NCBI GenBank assembly: GCA_938030665.1
Contig: CALHHY010000080.1
Span: forward strand, 1 to 37,945
Reading direction: 5' to 3'
Length of the DNA: 37,945 nt
Source: an uncultured Litoreibacter sp.
Lineage (GTDB): Bacteria > Pseudomonadota > Alphaproteobacteria > Rhodobacterales > Rhodobacteraceae
Part shown: in pieces, positions 33,079 through 37,945 of the stretch
Numbering within the stretch: position 1 is the stretch's first letter
How the letters are laid out: every line of letters begins with the position of its first letter
The notes under the pieces: generated by a model
The model's input: only the letters and a program-made list of their open reading frames with translations
Databases searched by the model: none
Told to the model about the DNA's origin: nothing
Made by a program: the position numbers and the translations under genes

Positions 33079-34731
33079 ATGGCACGGGCTGCACGGCGCA
33101 TGGACAGAAAGGTCATCTCGGGAACCGCGTTGCTGGTGGCGGCCATCTGCCTGCTGCCACTGGTGGGCGTCCTGGCGGCTGCGATGTTAGGCAGTTTCGA
33201 CACGCTCGCGCAGCTGGCAGAAACGGTTTTGTGGCGCTACACCTGGACCACGCTGGTGCTGGTGGTCTGCGTGGCGACCGTGGCCACGATTGTCGGCACC
33301 GTCACGGCCTGGCTGGTCGTCGCGACCGAGTTCCGGTGCCGCCGGGTTTTCGAAGTTGCGCTGGTTGTGCCGCTGGCCTTCCCGGCCTACGTGCTGGCCT
33401 ACGCCTACACGGACGTGCTGGACCATCCCGGCATTGTGCAGACCACGCTGCGCAACGTCATGAACTGGGGGCCGCGCGACTACTGGTTTCCTGAGATCAG
33501 GTCCTTGGGCGGCGCGGTTGGGATGCTGGCGCTGGTCCTTTACCCTTACGTCTATCTGATGGCCCGCGCGGCCTTTCGGATGCAGGCGGCGACGCCGTTC
33601 TACGCAGCCCGCTCGCTTGGGGTGGCGCCGGTGCGGGCGTTCCTGACCGTGTCCCTGCCCATGGCGCGGCCAGCGATTGCGGCGGGGGCGTTACTGGTTG
33701 TGATGGAGACGATCGCCGATTTCGGCACCGTCGCCCATTTCAGCGTGCAGACCTTTGCCACGGGGATCTACACAAGCTGGTTCGGCCTGGGCGACCGCGG
33801 GGCGGCGGCGCAGCTTGCGGTTGGGCTGCTGGCCTTCGCCCTGCTGATCGCGGCGTTGGAATATATCAACCGGGGCAACGCGGCTTTTGCAACAAAGGGC
33901 AGACAGGAGGCATTCGTGCGGTTCCCGCTATCGGGGGGCAAAGCGCTGTCCGCGCAGATCGCCTGCCTGCTGCCGGTACTGCTGGGAGTGATTGTGCCGA
34001 CGATCACGCTGATCCTGATGGGCCTGCGGTCGGAGCAACAGATTTTCAGCCCCCGCTATCTGGGCTTTATCCAGAACTCCCTGACTTTGGCCGGCATCGC
34101 GGCCCTGGTGACGGTCGGGGCGGCCGTGCTGCTGGGCACCTTTAACCGGGTCCTGTCGGGCAAAACAGCGCTGACCACGCTTTTCATCGGACGGCTGGGT
34201 TACGCCGTACCCGGTGGGGTCATTGCTGTGGGGCTACTGGTGCCGTTCGCCCGGTTTGACAATTGGCTTGATGACCGGATGGAGGCCTGGTTCGACATCT
34301 CGACAGGACTGCTGATATCGGGGTCCATCTGGCTGCTCGTAGCCGCCTACATGATCCGCTTTCTGGCCGCCGCTATCGGCGCATATGACAGCGGCTTGGC
34401 GACGGTGACGCAGAATATCGACGCGGCCTCCCGCGTTCTTGGGCGGTCGGCCTGGGGGACGGTGCGCAGCATCCATATGCCGATCTTGCGCAGCAGCATC
34501 CTGACCGCCCTGCTGATCGTCTTTGTCGATACCGTCAAAGAGCTACCCGCGACGCTGATCCTGCGCCCGTTCAACCATGACACGCTGGCGGTGCAAGCGT
34601 TTCGGCTGGCATCAGACGAGCGGTTGGAGGGGGCAGCGGTGCCGAGCCTCATGATCGCCGCGATTGGCCTATTGCCAGTTATTCTGCTCTGCGGCCAAAT
34701 TAGCGACTGGCGGACCACGCGCCACACATGA
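33079..34731 (+). CDS. fbpB: Iron(III) ABC transporter permease, FbpB-like (fused double permease)
   Basis: 550 residues with two permease halves of about six membrane segments each. Each half carries an EAA-type ATPase-coupling loop: ARSLGVAPVRAFLTVSLPM (about 175-195) and ASRVLGRSAWGTVRSIHMP (about 450-470). This fusion is typical of FbpB/FutB iron permeases. It is convergent with fbpA, 48 bp apart. No FbpC ATPase is in the window, so it must be encoded elsewhere or provided by another system. The start at ATG 33079 has a weak site; ATG 33100 is an in-frame alternative. Likely induced under iron limitation. Confidence 0.9.
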   Translation: MARAARRMDRKVISGTALLVAAICLLPLVGVLAAAMLGSFDTLAQLAETVLWRYTWTTLVLVVCVATVATIVGTVTAWLVVATEFRCRRVFEVALVVPLAFPAYVLAYAYTDVLDHPGIVQTTLRNVMNWGPRDYWFPEIRSLGGAVGMLALVLYPYVYLMARAAFRMQAATPFYAARSLGVAPVRAFLTVSLPMARPAIAAGALLVVMETIADFGTVAHFSVQTFATGIYTSWFGLGDRGAAAQLAVGLLAFALLIAALEYINRGNAAFATKGRQEAFVRFPLSGGKALSAQIACLLPVLLGVIVPTITLILMGLRSEQQIFSPRYLGFIQNSLTLAGIAALVTVGAAVLLGTFNRVLSGKTALTTLFIGRLGYAVPGGVIAVGLLVPFARFDNWLDDRMEAWFDISTGLLISGSIWLLVAAYMIRFLAAAIGAYDSGLATVTQNIDAASRVLGRSAWGTVRSIHMPILRSSILTALLIVFVDTVKELPATLILRPFNHDTLAVQAFRLASDERLEGAAVPSLMIAAIGLLPVILLCGQISDWRTTRHT

Positions 34732-34779
34732 AAAGGCGCACCGATCCGGCGCGCGTTTGGGTCAATTTATGGTGCGGCT

Positions 34780-35793
34780 TTACTTCCAACCGGCTCCGTT
34801 CAGGATGTTCTGAGCCGCGCCAATATTGTCCGCGATATCACTCAGCGGGATCGCATCCGGGCGGAAAATGCCCAACTTGGCGACGGAGGGCGCAAGCCCG
34901 ATGCCCGGAACAGCGGGATATTCGTCATTCCCGGCGGAGAAATATTGCTGCGCCTGCTCTGACGCCAGATACTCCAAGAATTTGACGGCGTTCTCCTTGT
35001 TGGGCGCATGCGCGGCCACGCCGCCGCCCGAGATATTCATATGCGCGCCAATATCGTCCTGATTGGGGAATACCCAGCCGATCTGGTCAATGCTGTCGGA
35101 CAGGCCCGAGACGTCCCGGCGCAAGGCGCGGGCAAAGTAATAGGTGTTGGACATCACCACGTCACACTCCCCCGACACAATGCCGCGCAGCTGGTCGGTA
35201 TCGCCGCCCTGCGGGTCGCGGGCGAAGTTGGCAACGACGGCTTTCGCCCAGTCGCTGGTCGCTTCCTCACCCAGATGCGCGGTCAAGGCGGCGGTGATGT
35301 TCTGGGTGTAGACGTTGGAGGACGAGCGGATGCAGACTTGGCCCGCAAATTCAGGCTTGGCCAGGTCCTGATAGGTTTTTGGCGGGTTCGGCACATCGTT
35401 CTTGTCATAGAACAGGATGCGGGCCCGTTGGGAGAAGGCGAACCACTGATTGTCCTCGTCCTGCAGGTAGGCGGGGATCGCGGCTTCCAAAACTGGGCTC
35501 TCGATGGATTGCAGCAGCCCCAGTTCCTTGGCGCGGGTGATGCGTACCGTGTCGACTGTCAGGAAGACGTCCACAGGGGAGTTGTCGCCCTCCGCCTCCA
35601 TCCGCGCGATCAACTCGTCAGCGTTGCCCTCGATACGGTTGATGGTGATCCCCGTCGCGTCCGTGAAATCGGAATAAAGGCGTTCATCCGTGTCGTAGTG
35701 GCGCGAGGAGTAGAGGTTGACCTCTCCGGCGGCATAGGCGGCCCCTCCGGTTCCGGCCAACGTGAGGGCGATAATTGACGTCCTGGCGATCAT
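34780..35793 (-). CDS. fbpA: Iron(III) ABC transporter substrate-binding protein, FbpA-like
   Basis: 337 residues with a Sec signal (1-21, ending AYA). The mature protein starts AGEVNLYSSRHYDTDERLY, the iron-binding FbpA/FutA opening. VVMSNTYYFARAL supplies the tandem tyrosines that bind ferric iron, with DVFLTVD earlier. ATG 35793 has AAGGAG 7 bp upstream. It lies convergent to fbpB rather than in one operon, which is unusual. Two copies of the motif shared with fbpB flank its upstream region. Periplasmic capture of Fe(III) for FbpB is the predicted role. Confidence 0.93.
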   Translation of the reverse strand: MIARTSIIALTLAGTGGAAYAAGEVNLYSSRHYDTDERLYSDFTDATGITINRIEGNADELIARMEAEGDNSPVDVFLTVDTVRITRAKELGLLQSIESPVLEAAIPAYLQDEDNQWFAFSQRARILFYDKNDVPNPPKTYQDLAKPEFAGQVCIRSSSNVYTQNITAALTAHLGEEATSDWAKAVVANFARDPQGGDTDQLRGIVSGECDVVMSNTYYFARALRRDVSGLSDSIDQIGWVFPNQDDIGAHMNISGGGVAAHAPNKENAVKFLEYLASEQAQQYFSAGNDEYPAVPGIGLAPSVAKLGIFRPDAIPLSDIADNIGAAQNILNGAGWK

Positions 35794-35815
35794 CCCGATC
35801 TCCTTTGAATCTGTA

Positions 35816-35882
35816 TCCGACTGTTTTTGTCAATTACAGGTCTGAGCGCATAGATCAAGCCTATCCGACAAAAATAGTCAGA
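35816..35882 (-). promoter_or_regulatory. Two inverted motif copies upstream of fbpA
   Basis: GACAAAAACAGTCGGA on the minus strand (35831-35816) and GACAAAAATAGTCAGA on the plus strand (35867-35882) each match the fbpB promoter motif at 14 of 16 positions. Each contains GAC-N7-GTC, a small palindrome. The first sits 22 bp before the fbpA start, over the promoter. Most likely iron-responsive sites; the regulator (RirA, Irr or other) is not determined. Confidence 0.55.
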
Positions 35883-35977
35883 CAATTATGCGCACCGCGA
35901 AATCTGCCCTTTGATTGACCAATCTGGCGGCAGATCAGGTGTGGAGATCACATATCAGCGGTTCGGCAGCACCTGGA

Positions 35978-36562
35978 CTAGCGACGCGCATACATGCGCT
36001 TCTTGCGGGCCCGGATGCGGTCCGTGGCAGCGCGGCTGCCATCATGAAAGCTGCCAAACCAGCGGTCCATCGGGATCTCTTCGAAGCCGTAATTACAATC
36101 GAAATACCGGTGGCGCAGCTTATGATGGATGGAGCCCGCCTTGATCGCCTGCTTGCCGCGTACCACTAGCTTGTCAAGACCCGAATGCGAATAGATCGCG
36201 CCAAGGTTCAACGTGAACATATAAAAAATCACATGGTTCAGATGGGACGGCAAAACGAAGTAGATCAGGATGCCAGAATAATACAGCACATGTTCGACCG
36301 GGTGCATGGCCAGGCAGGACCACGTGCCGACATTGACGTTGCGGTGATACAGATGGTGCACCTTCCTGAACAGCCACGGGGTATGGATCAGGCGATGTAT
36401 CCAATAGAAATGGAATGACTGCCAGAACCTGATGACAAAGAAGAACAGAATGAACCAGCTCGGCGCAGCGCTGATCGTATCTAGTGAGCGGACCCAGCCA
36501 TTGGCGGCCAGCCAGATTAATGCGGTCCTGGGCTTCGGTGGCAGATCAAAAACCGGCGACAT
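35978..36562 (-). CDS. Sterol desaturase / fatty acid hydroxylase family protein, short form
   Basis: 194 residues, integral membrane, with the histidine boxes of this di-iron family: H56RLIH60, HHLYH (69-73) and HHKLRH (146-151), plus WSCLAMHPVEH. C-terminus WFGSFHDG is typical. The family usually has about 300 residues. Here the N-terminal signature PVFDLPPKPRTAL (3-15) is followed directly by IWLAANGWV, which belongs near the middle in the homologues I recall, so about 100-150 residues may be missing in frame. A stop codon lies 9 bp before ATG 36562, so no upstream extension exists. It may be a deleted, non-functional or divergent member. Confidence 0.75.
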   Translation of the reverse strand: MSPVFDLPPKPRTALIWLAANGWVRSLDTISAAPSWFILFFFVIRFWQSFHFYWIHRLIHTPWLFRKVHHLYHRNVNVGTWSCLAMHPVEHVLYYSGILIYFVLPSHLNHVIFYMFTLNLGAIYSHSGLDKLVVRGKQAIKAGSIHHKLRHRYFDCNYGFEEIPMDRWFGSFHDGSRAATDRIRARKKRMYARR

Positions 36563-36685
36563 GGAAATTGGCTAGGCCGGGTGAAAATTCCATTCCCGCG
36601 ATTGGCCGGCGGGTCGATGTTCCGCGGTCGCTTCGTCGGCCTATGTCGCTGCCTGTGATTTCACCAGTTCCCCCACAGAGCAGGC

Positions 36686-37048
36686 TCAGGACTCCGACGC
36701 GACCGAAACAATCCCCCATTGCTTCTTGACGTGGTTCTGGACCGTCCAGACGGGCTGCAGACCGTTATCCATGACAAAGCCGTCGCCTGCCTTCACATTG
36801 AACTCCTTCCCGTCCTGAGTACGGATCGTCGCCGCCCCCTCCAGGATGTAGCAATACTCGATCTGGTCGTTTTGCGGACCATGAAAGACGCCCGCTGTGC
36901 TCTGCCACACTCCTGCGCGCACGGCATCATCGGCGCCTTTGAAGTGGACCCAGACCGTATGTTCAGGGTTGCCCGAAATGGTGTTCGCACTGGTGTCTTG
37001 GCGGATAGCAGGCGGAGCGCCATCTGCGAATTTCGTCAGGGTGGTCAT
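36686..37048 (-). CDS. Small cupin-domain protein
   Basis: 120 residues, a single cupin of the DUF861 (EutQ/ureidoglycine aminohydrolase-like) type: VWQSTAGVFHGPQNDQIEYCYILEGAATI followed by FNVKAGDGFVMDNG. ATG 37048 has AGGAGA upstream, and a longer in-frame version from 37075 is rejected. It is 51 bp after the amine oxidoreductase gene on the same strand; such cupins commonly accompany polyamine or amino-acid oxidase genes. Metal-binding residues are incomplete, so a binding or regulatory role is as likely as catalysis. Confidence 0.8.
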   Translation of the reverse strand: MTTLTKFADGAPPAIRQDTSANTISGNPEHTVWVHFKGADDAVRAGVWQSTAGVFHGPQNDQIEYCYILEGAATIRTQDGKEFNVKAGDGFVMDNGLQPVWTVQNHVKKQWGIVSVASES

Positions 37049-37099
37049 GGTCTTCTCCTGAATTTCAAGCAACATGCGCCCCGAATGATGGCGGCGATG

Positions 37100-37945
37100 T
37101 CAGATCTTGTTTGTCATAGTCTCGAACCGGTCGCGCAAGGTCATGGCGGGGGCCGCCAGCGGGATCAGGCGTCTGGCGATTCCGTGGAAAGGGACCGGCG
37201 TCACGGGAAGCACCGGGAACGGCAGCTCACCGGCCGGGGTGCCAAGCAACCTGGTCGAGAGGGTGCGCCCCATGACAGAGGTCATCGCGATACCACGCCC
37301 ACTGAAGCCGAGGCCCGCCAATACCCCAGGCGCGGGTTCATGCAGATGAGGCATCATTTCCGGCGTCACGGCGATGCAGCCGGCCCATTTTCGTTCAATG
37401 GGGATGTCGGCAATTTGCGGGAAAACCGTCTGCAACCCGCGCTTCACGCGCCGGTATCCCCCCAGATCATCGACCCGCTCGCTGCTGCCGACGCAGCCGA
37501 AAATCAGCCGGCCATCCCGGTCGTATCGGGCAAAATAGATCGCAAGCCGGGAGTCCGATATCGTGACCTTGCCCGGCAGAACCTCGCGTTGCTGCGCTTC
37601 TGACAAGGGCTGTGTGGCAAGCGCGATGCTGAAAAGGCCGTGAAACGTCTTCTCAAGATTTGGCCAGATGCCCTTGCTGTAGCCGTTGGTCGTCAGAACG
37701 ACGTTCTCGGCGGTGATATGGCCTTTGCCGGACGCGGCGCGCCATTTGCCATCTACCCGCTCAAGCTTCGTGACTGGCGTTCTTTCAAAGGCGTGCGCAC
37801 CAAGCGCAATGGCCGCCCGCGCATAGCCCCGCGTCAGCGACAGCGGCTGCACATGTCCGCCTGCCGCGTGGCGCAGGGCGAACCCATAGGCCGGTGATCC
37901 GCTCGCCTCCCGGACGGCGTCGCCTTCCAGTTCCTGAATGTCGAG
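37100..37945 (-). CDS. FAD-dependent amine oxidoreductase (PuuB/DadA-like), N-terminus outside window
   Basis: 282 residues of the C-terminal part; the frame is open to the window edge. GGHVQPLSLTRGYARAA is the conserved mid-protein motif of gamma-glutamylputrescine oxidase (PuuB) and related enzymes. VVLTTNGYSKGIWP, IYFARYDRDGRLIFGCVG and the FAD-closing LAGLGFSGRGIAMTSVMGR follow. It would oxidise an amine or amino acid with release of ammonia or hydrogen peroxide. The adjoining cupin gene, same strand, supports an amine-degradation operon beginning beyond the window. The GTG at 37852 is internal, not the start. Confidence 0.88.
   Translation of the reverse strand, partial: LDIQELEGDAVREASGSPAYGFALRHAAGGHVQPLSLTRGYARAAIALGAHAFERTPVTKLERVDGKWRAASGKGHITAENVVLTTNGYSKGIWPNLEKTFHGLFSIALATQPLSEAQQREVLPGKVTISDSRLAIYFARYDRDGRLIFGCVGSSERVDDLGGYRRVKRGLQTVFPQIADIPIERKWAGCIAVTPEMMPHLHEPAPGVLAGLGFSGRGIAMTSVMGRTLSTRLLGTPAGELPFPVLPVTPVPFHGIARRLIPLAAPAMTLRDRFETMTNKI

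Overview
The window looks like a chromosome segment of a marine alphaproteobacterium of the Rhodobacterales (roseobacter type). Reasons: GC-rich coding sequence with dense ATGA start/stop overlaps, many ABC importers, a CuyA-like sulfo-lyase, glpD-glpK, hyuA-hyuB, a PhyR-type general-stress regulator and an FbpA/FbpB iron importer. No phage, transposase, integrase or CRISPR array is visible. No gene-free stretch exceeds 300 bases.

Layout. (1) 1-6485, uptake and sulfonate/amino-acid block: on the minus strand a cuyA-like PLP enzyme followed by proX, proV and proW (proW cut by the window edge). Divergent to it are a LysR regulator and an iron-type alcohol dehydrogenase. A 23-bp near-palindrome lies between the two units. 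(2) 6489-10816: a VOC-cupin-cupin protein, then the glpD-glpK glycerol operon. (3) 10952-13320, regulatory patch: tRNA-Arg(CCU); a candidate ~85-nt small RNA with its own promoter, LacI-type operator and intrinsic terminator; a GntR-like LacI-family regulator; a PhyR-like protein without its phospho-aspartate; and a 56-residue membrane protein. (4) 13420-18026: a complete branched-chain-type ABC importer (livF, G, M, H and a Tat-exported binding protein). (5) 18122-20327: a divergent pair, a polytopic membrane protein and a secreted PCuAC-like protein, possibly linked to copper. (6) 20419-26965: six consecutive exported or membrane-anchored proteins, mostly of unknown function. They include a peptidoglycan-binding protein with an FG-rich tail and a trypsin-fold-like protein. 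This is the best candidate here for an undescribed envelope system. (7) 27068-32850: hyuA-hyuB, a TauE/SafE exporter and a frameshifted 3-hydroxyisobutyrate-dehydrogenase-like gene. (8) 33079-35793: convergent fbpB and fbpA with a shared promoter motif. (9) 35978-37945: a short sterol-desaturase-family protein, a small cupin and the C-terminal part of an FAD amine oxidoreductase.

Working together: most of the window imports and degrades small nitrogen-, sulfur- and carbon-containing solutes, with local regulators (LysR, LacI) sitting beside likely operators. The solute specificity of each ABC system cannot be fixed from sequence alone. All family assignments come from reading translated sequence and remembered family motifs; no search was run.
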